Part shown: piece after piece, positions 53,901 to 63,387 of the stretch | Position numbering within the stretch: the first letter of the stretch is position 1 | Layout of the letters: each line of letters starts with the position of its first letter | Assembly: GCA_014529385.2 (NCBI GenBank) | Contig: CM043953.1 | Location: forward strand, 68,012,372 to 68,076,371 | Reading direction: 5' to 3' | Length of the DNA stretch: 64,000 nucleotides | Source of the DNA: Adiantum capillus-veneris | Lineage: Eukaryota > Streptophyta > Polypodiopsida > Polypodiales > Pteridaceae | The notes under the pieces: model-generated | What the model was told of the DNA's origin: nothing | Seen by the model: only the letters and a program-made list of their open reading frames with translations | The model's database searches: none | Translations under genes and position numbers: made by a program

Positions 53901-55964
53901 CTTTCCCCTGCTCTGTACAGTGATCTTTTTGTTGTAGGCATCCATGATTCCCTGTACACGAAATAACCAAGGAATACCTAACAACACATCACATCCATCC
54001 AGTGGCATGATGTAAAATTCTTCAGCATCTACATAGGACTGGATATGTAGACGCAACTTTCCAATGATGGGTGTCACAGCCTCTGTATGGCCAGGACATG
54101 CCAAACCTGCCTCTGCTGTATACCCCATCTCTTCAGGTCTGATTCCCAACTTTGAAGCCAATTCTGGGGAAATAAAGTTGGCTTTGGCACCTGGATCAAA
54201 GAAGATAAGCACTGTTTGATCCCTAACCTTTCCCCATGCTCTGCAAAGCTCACTTGCATCTGAATTTGGCTTGTCGCCCACCATATCTGGCACTAGACCA
54301 GCCATGGGCTTCTTTCCTTTCTTGTCTTCCTTGTCTTCAGAATCAGCTGGCCTTTTCTTTGTAGGACAGTTGTAAGCAATGTGGCCAGGCTGCTCACATA
54401 TAAAGCATTTGTTCTCTGTCCTCAGGACCTTCTTTTGCTCTTCTGACTTGCGAGGAAAACGTCTTTTCCATTTCTTTGCTGGTCCTTTTTCTGATTCAGC
54501 CGTAGCTTTGTCTTTCCCTGCGTTGGCTGACTCCTGAGTCCCTTTAGGAGCCTCATTGGGAACGTGCTTCTTGGCTGAATTTTTCTTGCCTGATCCTGCC
54601 TTGACGCCAGTGTTAAATTCACAATCTTCTCCCTTGAGCAAACCATTGCCAGTGTTTGCTACCTCGATGAGCTGCGTCAAAGTAGTGACTTTTGTCTTCG
54701 TACAGTACTTTCTCAATCCTTTAGGTAGGCCACAACAGTATTTTTCAATCTGTTCTGTCAATGGCACAAACCTATAGGAAGTTACTGGAAGTAGAGCTTT
54801 CCAAAACTTCCGATTGTAATCATCCAGATTTCTGCAAGTGGCAGCATTTAGCTGGTGCCATTCTGTCATGACATCTGCTTCGAAATCATCAGATAACCAT
54901 GCTGCTGCAAAAATCTGCTTGAAGTAAATCCATGTGGACGGAGCTTGCCCTTGAAGCAATAAAGTTGTCCACCATTGTCCCGCATTCCCTGTCAAGAAAG
55001 TGGCTGCCTTGCGGACCTTTGAAGCCTCTGTAAAGTTTCCCCCTGCATAGGCCTTGTCAAACTGCTGGAGGAATGAAAGAGCCTTCTTCCTGTCATCAAA
55101 CCCTGTAAAGGTCGTGAATGACACTCCTTTGCCACCTTCTTTGTACGGAGTTGGCCTCTCCAGCGGCGTTAAATTGTCATATGGAAGTGACTGAAACATG
55201 GGAACACTATTAGGGTTCATCTGTGTTCCTTGGCCGCTATTAACTTGACCTGGAAATGCCATATTTGGCTGCTGATTTGTAATTCCAGCCATACCAAAAT
55301 TTGCGTGTGGCATCCCGAATTGTCCCTGAGTGCTTTGAAACCCTGGTTGCATACCCATGACACTGTACATGGGGTTAGGCATCATCGTTTGAGCACCCGC
55401 AAACACTGTTCCTGGCGTATAAAACTGATTTCCAGGTGCATGACCAGCCATGCTCTGGAATACGGATCCACCTCCAAAATAGCCAGGGTGTACTGAAGGT
55501 GGTGGGAAGACCTGTTGCATAGCCTGTAAGTTGCTTCCCTGCCCATTAGAACCAGCTATAGGCTGCTGAAAGGTGGCGGGCTGAATTGGTACAGCTTGAA
55601 AAACTGGCATCTCAGCCACCTGTTCTTGCACCTTAGGCATACGTTGTGGAGACTGCATGTTCTCCGTCAAGTGTACAGGTGTTTCCATTGACTGTGCGGT
55701 ATGAATCACCTGTGCTCGAGCCTTAACAGGCTTTTGAATATGATCCAGTGACCCAACTTGCTGAGACGGAACAGGAGGTTGCAGAAAGGCTAAAAACCTT
55801 GGGTTCTGCATTACTTGTGTGAACATAGCCACAGCAGTAGCCAACTGGGTCCTGAATATATCATCATCAGTCTGTGGTGGTCTTGAGGACTCACCCACTT
55901 CATGTGTCTGTTGACCCTGTGAAGAGGAAACCTCTTCAGTCACATCATCTGGTCTGTCAGCCAT
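50901..55964 (-). CDS. gag-pol: F: Gag-Pol polyprotein with chromodomain, 1687 aa, intact
   Basis: I chose the ATG giving MADRPDDVTEE; the frame is open further upstream but enters the leader and LTR, and H's gag starts at the same point. Capsid lies at about 282-432, CCHC knuckle at 520-533 (CFICEQPGHIAYNC), and protease at about 585-600 with DPGAKANFIS, where Pro stands in the usual Ser/Thr place. RT follows (KKDGSWRMC; FFDDMIVYS at about 930-938), then RNase H (CDACGSSIGAVL, EKELLAV, TDHQTL). Integrase has HHCC residues at 1260, 1267, 1297 and 1300, Asp1330, Asp1391 and Glu1427 (DD35E). A chromodomain lies at about 1622-1672 (RRYLVKFRNYPP) with Arg where relatives have Trp. The chromodomain is thought to steer integration to marked chromatin. 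Confidence 0.95.
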   Translation of the reverse strand: MADRPDDVTEEVSSSQGQQTHEVGESSRPPQTDDDIFRTQLATAVAMFTQVMQNPRFLAFLQPPVPSQQVGSLDHIQKPVKARAQVIHTAQSMETPVHLTENMQSPQRMPKVQEQVAEMPVFQAVPIQPATFQQPIAGSNGQGSNLQAMQQVFPPPSVHPGYFGGGSVFQSMAGHAPGNQFYTPGTVFAGAQTMMPNPMYSVMGMQPGFQSTQGQFGMPHANFGMAGITNQQPNMAFPGQVNSGQGTQMNPNSVPMFQSLPYDNLTPLERPTPYKEGGKGVSFTTFTGFDDRKKALSFLQQFDKAYAGGNFTEASKVRKAATFLTGNAGQWWTTLLLQGQAPSTWIYFKQIFAAAWLSDDFEADVMTEWHQLNAATCRNLDDYNRKFWKALLPVTSYRFVPLTEQIEKYCCGLPKGLRKYCTKTKVTTLTQLIEVANTGNGLLKGEDCEFNTGVKAGSGKKNSAKKHVPNEAPKGTQESANAGKDKATAESEKGPAKKWKRRFPRKSEEQKKVLRTENKCFICEQPGHIAYNCPTKKRPADSEDKEDKKGKKPMAGLVPDMVGDKPNSDASELCRAWGKVRDQTVLIFFDPGAKANFISPELASKLGIRPEEMGYTAEAGLACPGHTEAVTPIIGKLRLHIQSYVDAEEFYIMPLDGCDVLLGIPWLFRVQGIMDAYNKKITVQSRGKTHILDVKLKGESIPTVSASAITSVMKKHLSAYLVFAREVSDCDESNLSVLDKERSMFLQQYSDCFSDSLPSQLPPERPEDHAIDLVPGCRPPNKPPYRVSAAQQKEIMGQVQELLEKGLIQPSSSPFCSPVLLVQKKDGSWRMCIDYRALNKNTIKNRFPIPRIDDIMDKLEGAAMFSRIDLKSGYHQIRIRSEDVHKTAFRTTFGLYEFLVMPFGLTNAPATFNRMMDRIFRPHQQFVGTFFDDMIVYSKNEEEHRHHLAIVFKELRSHRLLINAKKSEFFLEEIHFLGHIVSKDGVRMDPAKVEAIKSWPNLKTVHDVRSFLGLCSYYRRFIRNFAEIASPLHALQKKAVTFRWTQKEISAFNLLKEKMTSDPVIVLPDLRKSFVVQCDACGSSIGAVLMQDGRVVAYESRILQGPEMTMQVYEKELLAVIHALLSWKHYLLGADFVVQTDHQTLRYFLTQTKLSEKHMRWANILSMFHFQIVHVEGKKNVVADALSRKPQISAVSIPYHHELDDMREQYANDEDFARVFEQLMDGQHHEHYLLKDGFMMMHGRLCVTKPLRRKVMEESHVPPYAGHRGIDATVKAVETFFYWPTLRRDVDAFVRECLICQKVKFDRQKAPGLLQPLPIPDKPWESIAMDFIFDLPRTQTGNDGIWTIICRFSKQAHFIPVRKKIKPDQMARLFMSNIFKYHGMPQSIVSDRDPRMTSLFWRGLFENMGTTLKFSSSFHPQTDGQSEEANSTVLDLLKCYVSEHKGKWEQYLPLVEYAYNNTVHSSTGKAPFEIVEGGKKVPPILYTKDKIFEADKYVQDMDEMYKKVKVALERTQAKQKKAADRHRREVVYSLGDWVLLRFEKARLKKMKGKERLFPKLSMRYYGPFQVCDIISDVAYRLKLPDSWKIHNAFHVSLLRPYVGDVPEDIPAEDQPEVEELDEILVPEQILAHKERKVKGKVARRYLVKFRNYPPMDAKRMEEGELAESPTVLSLYLEAFDLQPTLTP

Positions 55965-56055
55965 AATTACAATTCCCTGTGTCTGGTCTATGATCCCCTG
56001 TGTCTTCAAGCCCAAAACTGACCAAGGCTCACTTCTATGGGAAAAAGTGATATAA

Positions 56056-56072
56056 TCCCGTCGATGGAACCA
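56056..56072 (-). promoter_or_regulatory. Primer binding site of F
   Basis: Minus strand TGGTTCCATCGACGGGA starts directly at the LTR end, as in H. Confidence 0.65.
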
Positions 56073-57550
56073 TGAAACCGGCCTGTTCAATCCAAAAAGG
56101 GCGGTAGACTTTACTTTAAACCTTGATTTAGCTTTCACCCATTATTAGTCGTCTATTTTACCTGTACTTTCAAGACACAACAAAGGGGAGAGGGATACAA
56201 GCTGCTAGATTGCACCTGTATGAGTAGACGGACACCAGATTGGCCCCTAACTTAGGCGCCCCTTTCGGTATTTCTTTATTGTTCAAAAGAGGGAATAAAC
56301 GCTGTGGTTCCCTACAAGCGGCCCCGCACAAACTCGGCTGAATTTCCACTGTTCCAGCCTGATTTCGGCAGCATAACTGTACTAGAACCCTTCACGGTCA
56401 GTATTCCCATGCATTGACCGACTTTCCCGACGCATACGGGCACTTTGCAAAACCTGGCGAGAATCTGCAGCACGCTGAATTCTCTGTTTTCAGCCCTGAA
56501 AATGCTCCAGATCGCCTGTACAGCGGTCCCCTTGCGTCCCCGAACCTCCTGGGGGTATTAGGGTCCGTTTAGGGCCAAAACCCTAAACCTGCAAAAATAC
56601 ACAGCAGGCTGTAATTCACTGTTTCGGGCTCCGTTTCGCGTGCCGGTCGCATCCCTAGCAAGTCCTCGAGCTCCCGCACCTGTAGGGCTACTTGCCCTTT
56701 GAATCGGACGAGATTTCTGGCGTGAAACCTCTCCGAATTCACCTGTACCTGCGGGGGGATTAGCCGCTAGCTAATCCAGTACCTGTGCAAGAGGCTCTTG
56801 CCTCGGCAATCGCGCATGAACCCACACAACTGTACATTGGTCAAATGAAGAGCCCACTAGAGGGGCATAACATACTGCCAAAGGGGAGAGAGAGGGCAGT
56901 GCGTAGCGTGCAGGGCATCACTCCTGGCACCGCACTGTGCATAAGAGGAAAAGCAAGCACTCCATAGCTCTTAACCTGTGACAGACACTTGCAAAATGAG
57001 CCTCCCAGCTATAAATCACGTTTTTGCCTTCTCTATAAGTAGTAAACTGGCCTCAGAGTGCCAAGTGTCACTCACTTGTGCATTTTCCCGCTTTAGACCC
57101 TCGGGTCTAAAAATATCTCACCTGCAGCCTCTGTTGACTTGGCCACAGAGTAACAAAATGATCCCCATGTCAAACTGCACGTAATGACGCGAAGACATTT
57201 TCAGGTCCCAAAATAGCAGTTCCCTAAATTTTAGGAGATGCTGCCATTATATCTTTCTAGGTCATCCGACCCTCTTTGTACACTGTGGCCACATCCAAAA
57301 CTGAAATGTAGCCTCTGTAGCAAAGGATTCCACTTTGGCTAGTCAATGACCCCACTTGGCTAACCATAGTCCTTGTCCAACCTTAGTGCTCTCTTGCCCT
57401 CAGGCCCGGACTCCCTCTGGACAGTTCCACACTAGCTATGCAATGCAGGGCAGTTAGATTTCCCGAGGGGTGTTTCCAAAAAGTGAAAGTAAATAGATAA
57501 TAAGAAAGAAATCAACAAAAAGGATAGATAGTAGTCACACGCTGGTGACA
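56073..57550 (-). repeat. 5' LTR of F
   Basis: 1478 bp, TGTCACCAGCGTGTGAC (at 57550) to CCGGTTTCA (at 56073), next to the primer site. Confidence 0.96.
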
Positions 57551-59600
57551 CTAGGGTGTCAGCTTTCGAATCAGATTGGCAAACCATCAGAAAGTAAAAT
57601 GTTTGGGTATTGTAAAGAGCTTAGAAGTGGAGGCGTATGATACAAAGGCGATGGTTGATTTTCATGTGATGCCAGCGGGGTTGGGAGCATATCCTATTAT
57701 ACTTGGTAGACCATGGTTACGTACAGTGTGAGCTGTTCAAAATTGGCGACGTGGTACGATTAGCCTCTATGGAAAGACAGCTACCAAGAAACTTTATAAT
57801 ATGGACACAAGGAAACGGTTGGAGGAGCTTTATGAAGATGAGGATGAGTCTAGTGATGAAGACTCTTCCACGGTGACAGATGAGGACAGTGATACCACTA
57901 CCAAAAGTGATGAGGATGTTGATGTTGCATTTCTTTTGAGGGACAAAGAAATCCAGGAGTTTGGTTTAGTTGCATTTGCGAATGAAGTTGAAGATGAAAG
58001 TGAAGGGCCTTATGAAGTGATTGAAGGGCTGATGCAAACCAAGGTTGAATTGTCAAAGAAGCAGGAATTGATGACACAAATGATCAGTGGAGACCTCTCA
58101 GCTATGGAGAAGGAGATATATTTGCACATGCTGGCTAGTTTTCCTGATTTGTTCATTATTTCATATGAAGAGATCAGAGGGTTCAAAGGAGAAGAGCTGC
58201 ATATAGAGTTGAAAGAGGGTGCTAAGCTAGTGCGGCAAAGGCTAAGAAGAATGGGTCAAGAGCAAATGGAAGCCTTGCGGGAAGAGGTGGACAAGTTATT
58301 GAAGGCAGGGTTCATAGTCCCTGTGGAGACCAAAGAATGGGTGAGTCCAGTAGTAGTCAGTCCAAAGAAGGATGGAAAGTGGAGAATTTGTGTAGATTTT
58401 AAACTCTTAAATGCAGCCACTAAGAAGAACCCATATCCTCTTCCATTCATCGATCAGATCTTGGATTCAGTGGCAGGTTATGAGCGGTACAGTGTGTGTG
58501 ATGGTGTTTCTGGCTATTTTCAATTGAAGATTGCTCTTAAAGACCGCACAAAGACCACTTTTATTACGCCATGGGGCTGCTATTGCTACACAGTATTGCC
58601 ATTTGGGTTGTCAAATGGACCTTCCTTCTATAAAGAGAGAGCAAATTGGGTGTTGGAACCATTCATTGGTAGTTGTGTTAAAGCTTTTATGGATGACTTC
58701 GGTGTTTATAGCAGTAGGGCCGAACACCATGAGAAGCTGCAGACGGTATTGGCTCGATATGATGAATGTGGAGGACAACTAAATCCAAAGAAATGTCATC
58801 TAGCACAGCCAAGGGTGAAGTTATTGGGCCATATGGTGTCAGAAAATGGCATTGAGGCTGATCCAGATAAGGTTAAGTCTATTATTCTTCTTCCATCACC
58901 TACGAGTATAAAGCAATTGGCAACCTTTATACACAAAGTGAAGTACATGGCACGGTGTATTCCATTGTCTTCACAGCTTCTTTATCCATTACAACAAGTG
59001 GAAAATCAGGATCCATTGCAATGGGATGACAAGTACGAAGAGATGTTTCAAGAGGTGAAAGAGGTGTTAGGGGGGTTGTCAGCCATGCAGGCTCTTGATT
59101 GGGAGAAAGTTTTTTATGTAAATCCATCAGTAGGGAATGATGCCATTGGAGCCATGCTATTGCAAAAGGGGAAGGACAGCCATTATATGAGGCCAGTGTA
59201 TTGTGCAAGCCGAGTGAAATTGGTAGCAGAGAAAAAATTCTCGGAAGTAGAGCTAGTGATGGCCAGTGTAATATTTGCTTGTCGACGATTTCGTCATTAC
59301 TTGCTACCACGACCTTTTGTTTTCTTGACAAGTGACGTCTTTTTGCCACAATTAATTAATGGCACTAACATGTCAAATGTGGTTAAGAAATGGGTAATTG
59401 AGTTGCAAGAGTTTGAGTTCTCTTTTCTAGTGGAAGACAGTACGAGGGCTACCCTAGCTGATTTGTTGACTTACAAGGAGAATCCCCTTGTTGTTAAGGA
59501 AGAGGTGGTGAGAAGGGTAGTTGAAGAAGTGCCACAGATCAACAATGCAAATGTTTTGTTCTTTGATGGCTCATACAGAAAGAGCCATGATGCAGCTTGA
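57551..59600 (+). pseudogene. C: protease end, reverse transcriptase and first RNase H
   Basis: Resumes after F with the 1-bp deletion shared with B (GTCAGCTTTCG), then a TGA for Gly at about 57728 shared with B. 57801-59600 is open for 599 codons with the acidic linker, RT (FMDDFGVYS) and degenerate RNase H. It ends at TGA 59598-59600 inside the second RNase H, again as in B. Confidence 0.92.
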
Positions 59601-60060
59601 GGGGGTATAGCACTTTATGATCCAGAGGGGAAGCTAGTATGCAAGAGAGGGTTCAAATTGGATGCTCATAGTAACAATGAGACTGAATATGCTACTCTGG
59701 AAGCCGGATTACACATTTGTTTGATGCATAGGGTTCGAAGGTTGAGCATAAAAGGTGATGCCGTGTTAGTGGTGAAGCAAGTGTTGGGTGTGTGGAAGAG
59801 CAAGAACACCTCATTGAAGGAAATGTGCTTCAGAATTAAAGGCCTGTTAAAAAAGTTCGAAGCATGGAGCATCAAACACATTGAACGTGCTCTAAATGCA
59901 AAGGCACATGAAGCAGCTCAAGGCATGATTGGGGAGCTATTTGTGTTTAGGACCACTTTACCTCTTTATCATGGCCGGGAAAGTTTGGCTCAAGAAGAGG
60001 AGTTTTTGCTAACATGAATCATTTCCAAAGGAGATTCAGAAGTCTAAGAAGTATGGCTTT
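59601..60060 (+). pseudogene. C: second RNase H remainder
   Basis: The frame continues GGIALYDPEGKLVC and AHSNNETEYATLEAGL (Ala changed to Thr in the AEY motif), down to a TGA at 60015 (A and B have GGA). A one-base difference follows at about 60025. Confidence 0.85.
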
Positions 60061-61371
60061 GTGCGTAGAGCATACAGGTACAAATTGATTGGTGACGTCT
60101 TATACATGAAAGGGGCTGATCTCATGTTGAGACGTTTACCTTGGCGGGAGGAGCTCTACAGAGTGTTGGAAGAGAATCATGAAGACACATGTGGTGGCCA
60201 TTTTGCTCTAAAGATCACCTTGCATAAGATTTTGCAAGAGGGGTATGTATGGCCTAGTTTGCACAAGGATGTTCACCATTGGTGTAGGTCTTGCAATAGG
60301 TGTCAAGCATTTGGGAAGAGAGTGTTGAAGCCAGAGCTACGAAAAACCATTATGGCGTTTGATATATTTGAAAAGTGGGGGATTGATGCAATAGGCCCGA
60401 TACCTATCACAAGCAGGGGAAAAAGCTATATCTTGACGGCAGTGGACTATCTCTCTAGATGGGCAGAGGCTATAGCAATAAAACAGATTACTGCAAAGAA
60501 TGTGGCAAAATTTGTGTATGATGAAATATGTTGCAAGTTTGGGGTGCCATTAGAGCTACTTTCAGATAAGGGGCTAGGATTTAGAGCTAAATTGCTAGAC
60601 TTCTTATGCACAAAGATGAAGATTAGGCACCAGCATACGACTCCTTATTACCCGCAGTGTAATGGCTTAAATGAAAGATTCAATGGTGAGTTGGTACAAA
60701 TTCTTTCTAAAGTGACAGAGCACCAAGGAAAGAATTGGGATTTGGAATTGCCTAGTGCATTATGGGTTTATCGTACTTCGGTGAAGACAGGTACAGGGTT
60801 TACTCCATTTCATTTGGTGTATGGAAAGGAAGTACTATTGCCTGTGGAGGTAGAGTTGCCTGCGGTCAAGATGTTAGAGAAGTTGCTTGGGCCGCCTAAT
60901 GATGCATTCAAAGAGAGGCTCTTGCAGTTACAAGAGGTCCAATTGGATAGGATGAGCGCATTGGAGCATTATGGGCAGATGCAGGATAAGGCTTTGGCAA
61001 AGATAAATGAAAAGGTCAAAAGTAAGGGTATCAAGAAACATGACTTGGTTTTGCGCTACAACAGTAAGCTGGACAACACCTTCCAAAAGAAGTTTCAAAT
61101 TAAGTGGGAAGGCCCTTTCAAGGTAGTGGAGTGTTTTCCAAATGGCACATATCAGCTGGCTAAACTGGATGGTGTTCTACATAAGTCAAGGGTAAATGGA
61201 TTGCGTCTTAATTGTATCATGCTAGATTGATGATGGTGGAGCAAGATAGGCTGTCTGTGGATAAAGCAGTGTTGGTGAGGGATGAGGAGACCTGTGATGC
61301 GGCGAGTCTCATATCTCTCTTTGCTGCTGCTGATCATGAATGATCTAGCAGGCTAGGGGAGGGGCAAATTA
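60061..61371 (+). pseudogene. C: integrase and 3' end
   Basis: 389 codons: zinc region HHWCRSCNRC, WGIDAIGP, LLSDKGLGF, GLNERFNGEL and the C-terminal KWEGPFKVVE. It ends early at 61230 by a 1-bp deletion (CTTAATTG against CTTAAGTTG in A). The A-like C-terminal tail can be followed to 61341, then the purine tract AGGGGAGGGG at 61355-61371. Confidence 0.88.
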
Positions 61372-62515
61372 TGTCAGGAGTTTTTTGGAGCAATGGATTG
61401 CGCATATGTACATACACATGCATGGTGCATCAAATAAAGAATTGCCCATTTTCCAGAGCCAGGTGGTTACGTGGGGCCCACATGTGTACAGGTAGGACAG
61501 CATGTACATAGTGCATCGATTTTCACTATCACCAGTACCAGTATGTTTTTTCTACAATAATGAGGAATTTATAGCGCGTAAAACTTCTCGAGGAAGCTAT
61601 CCGCGGGCCGACGACATGAGGTAAGCAGGTGCGTCAGATGGCATCTAGTGGCGTCAGGAGGACGAACGGGGTCAATATTTGCACGCAGATGAGGACGGAC
61701 ACAACGTGGGTGTTTTCTTGTGAGAGTTATGCGGAAAGGTCATCATTAGGACCACTTTTTGGGGCCACTTCACGTGGTTGCGAGACGCATTATTGAAAAG
61801 AAATGAGTGCCAGATGTGCGGATGATGCAAAAAAGGTGACAACTATGCACTGCGAGGTCAGTTTTTGGCCTGTTCGGGGTCCGTTTGAGGTCATCTAAAA
61901 GGCCAAGGGTTCCCAACTAATAAAGCTAAGTGTGGGAACTAAAAAAACAGAGAGAAGACCACAAAAAACGTGGAGAGAAGAGGAGGAACAGCCGCAGGTG
62001 TGTTTTTGGTGTTTTTGGAGCCTATTTTGGCCCTAAACTGCTCATCTGAGGTCGGATTTGAGCACTTTGACATTGTAGACTGGGGTTTTGGGCCTTCCGG
62101 ACGCGATGGTGCTGTCCATTTTGCCAAATTCCTCACTCTTTTCCTGCTGTTTTTTTGTGTAAGTTTCTCCTATGAGCGAAGTTTCTGCTCTAGTTTGTGA
62201 TTGTATCTGGCTTATTTTACCCATATTGTGTGAGCTATTTGCCCCATTGGTGTTGGCCCAACCTCAATTGTATCTAAACATCAGAAATTCTCCTCTTTTG
62301 AGCTGAGTTTTTTGGGTGTGTACGTGTGTGTGTGTGTCTCTGTGTTGAGTGGGCAAGTGGGAAGTCTCTCTCCTCTCACTCCATAGGTGTGTTCCCTGTC
62401 TCGGCCAGGTGTGTTGTGTAAGCCGAGTGGTGCCCCATAGTGTGTGTGTGTATCTTCCCAAGAGTGTGTGTCGGGTCATTATAGAGGCGCTGTGTGTGTT
62501 TTCATCCCGCTCACA
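61372..62515 (+). repeat. 3' LTR of C
   Basis: 1144 bp, TGTCAGGAG to CCGCTCACA, followed by GCGG and then G integrase sequence. Confidence 0.93.
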
Positions 62516-63216
62516 GCGGCAAAAAGGTTCCTCTCATTTTGCATACAAAGGACAAAATCTTTGAGGTAGATCGATAGGTTGAGAACATGGATGAGATGTA
62601 TAAGAAAATTAAAGTTGCTTTGAAGAAGACTCAGACAAAGCACAAAAAGGCTGTTGATCGTCACCGTCGTGAATTGTTGTTATCACCTGGTGATTGGGTT
62701 CTGTTAAGGTTCGAAAAGGCAAGGTTAAAGAAAAAGAAGGTCAAGGAACGGCTGTTTCCTAAGCTCAGTATGCGTTACTATGGGCCTTTTCAAGTGCTTG
62801 ACAAGATCAGCGATGTGGCTTACAGGCTTAAATTTCCTAATGCATGGAAGATTCATAATGCGTTTCACGTGAGTCTTCTAAGACCCTTCGTGGGTGATGT
62901 GCCAGAAGATATGCCAGATCAGGATCAGCCAGAAGTTGAGGAACTTGATGAGATCCTGGTACCTGAGCAAGTTTTGGCACATAAGGACAGAAAAGTTAAA
63001 GGACAGGTTGCAAGACGCTATTTGGTGAAGTTCAAGAACTATCCACCTATGGATGCAAAGTGGATGGAAGAGAATGAACTGTTAGAGTCACCAAATGTAT
63101 TGCAGCTTTACCTTGAAGCCTTTGGGTTACAGCCTACTTATGCCCCAACCCAACGTGTGCAAAGGAGGGGTAATGATAGAGCTAGTACATCAAATGTACA
63201 TATGAATTCAATGTAA
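62516..63216 (+). pseudogene. G: integrase C-terminus and chromodomain
   Basis: The first codons (KKVPLILHTKDKIFE) continue exactly from 35355. A TAG at about 62574 interrupts, then an open frame from 62587 gives MDEMYKKIKVALKKTQ, the GPFQVLDKISDVAYRL domain and a chromodomain with its Trp retained (RRYLVKFKNYPPMDAKWMEE). A tail of 30 residues extends beyond F's end (QRVQRRGNDRASTSN). Confidence 0.88.
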
Positions 63217-63387
63217 TAGATGGAAATGACAAAAGTATCAAGGTCTCATAAAGTCATTTGTATCTACGTGTTACGACCTTTCTTGCGGATACATGCGATG
63301 ATTAGAGAGTGTTAATAGCACAAGATCATCAGTTGCATGTATTTATGGTATGCAATCGAGGACGTTTGCGATTTCAAGAGGGGGGTA
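63217..63387 (+). other. G 3' non-coding region and polypurine tract
   Basis: No gene. It ends with GAGGACGTTTGCGATTTCAAGAGGGGGGTA, of which AAGAGGGGGG is the purine tract; F and H have the same ending. Confidence 0.7.

Larger units (their letters stand above)
48850..57550 (-). mobile_element. F: full-length, recent chromovirus (Ty3/gypsy)
   Basis: 8701 bp flanked by CTAGG (48845-48849 and 57551-57555). LTRs are 1478 bp each; reading them through I found two substitutions (about 49099/56322 and 50226/57449). One uninterrupted gag-pol of 1687 codons runs the whole interior. Primer site, purine tract and LTR TG...CA ends are all present. It is the youngest and the only apparently complete element in the window. 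Confidence 0.97.
35360..62515 (+). mobile_element. C: Tat-like Ty3/gypsy element carrying three nested insertions
   Basis: LTRs 35360-36496 and 61372-62515 are flanked by GCGG (35356-35359 and 62516-62519). Subtracting D, E and F with one copy of each target duplication leaves about 8.7 kb, the family size. It inserted in G's integrase. Its ORFs carry the same stops and 1-bp deletion as B, plus private changes. All three later insertions lie on the opposite strand to C. Confidence 0.93.

Noticed and set aside
55965-56138. N-terminal extension of F's polyprotein
   Set aside because: The extra 58 codons lie in the leader, primer site and LTR; the H element supports the later ATG.
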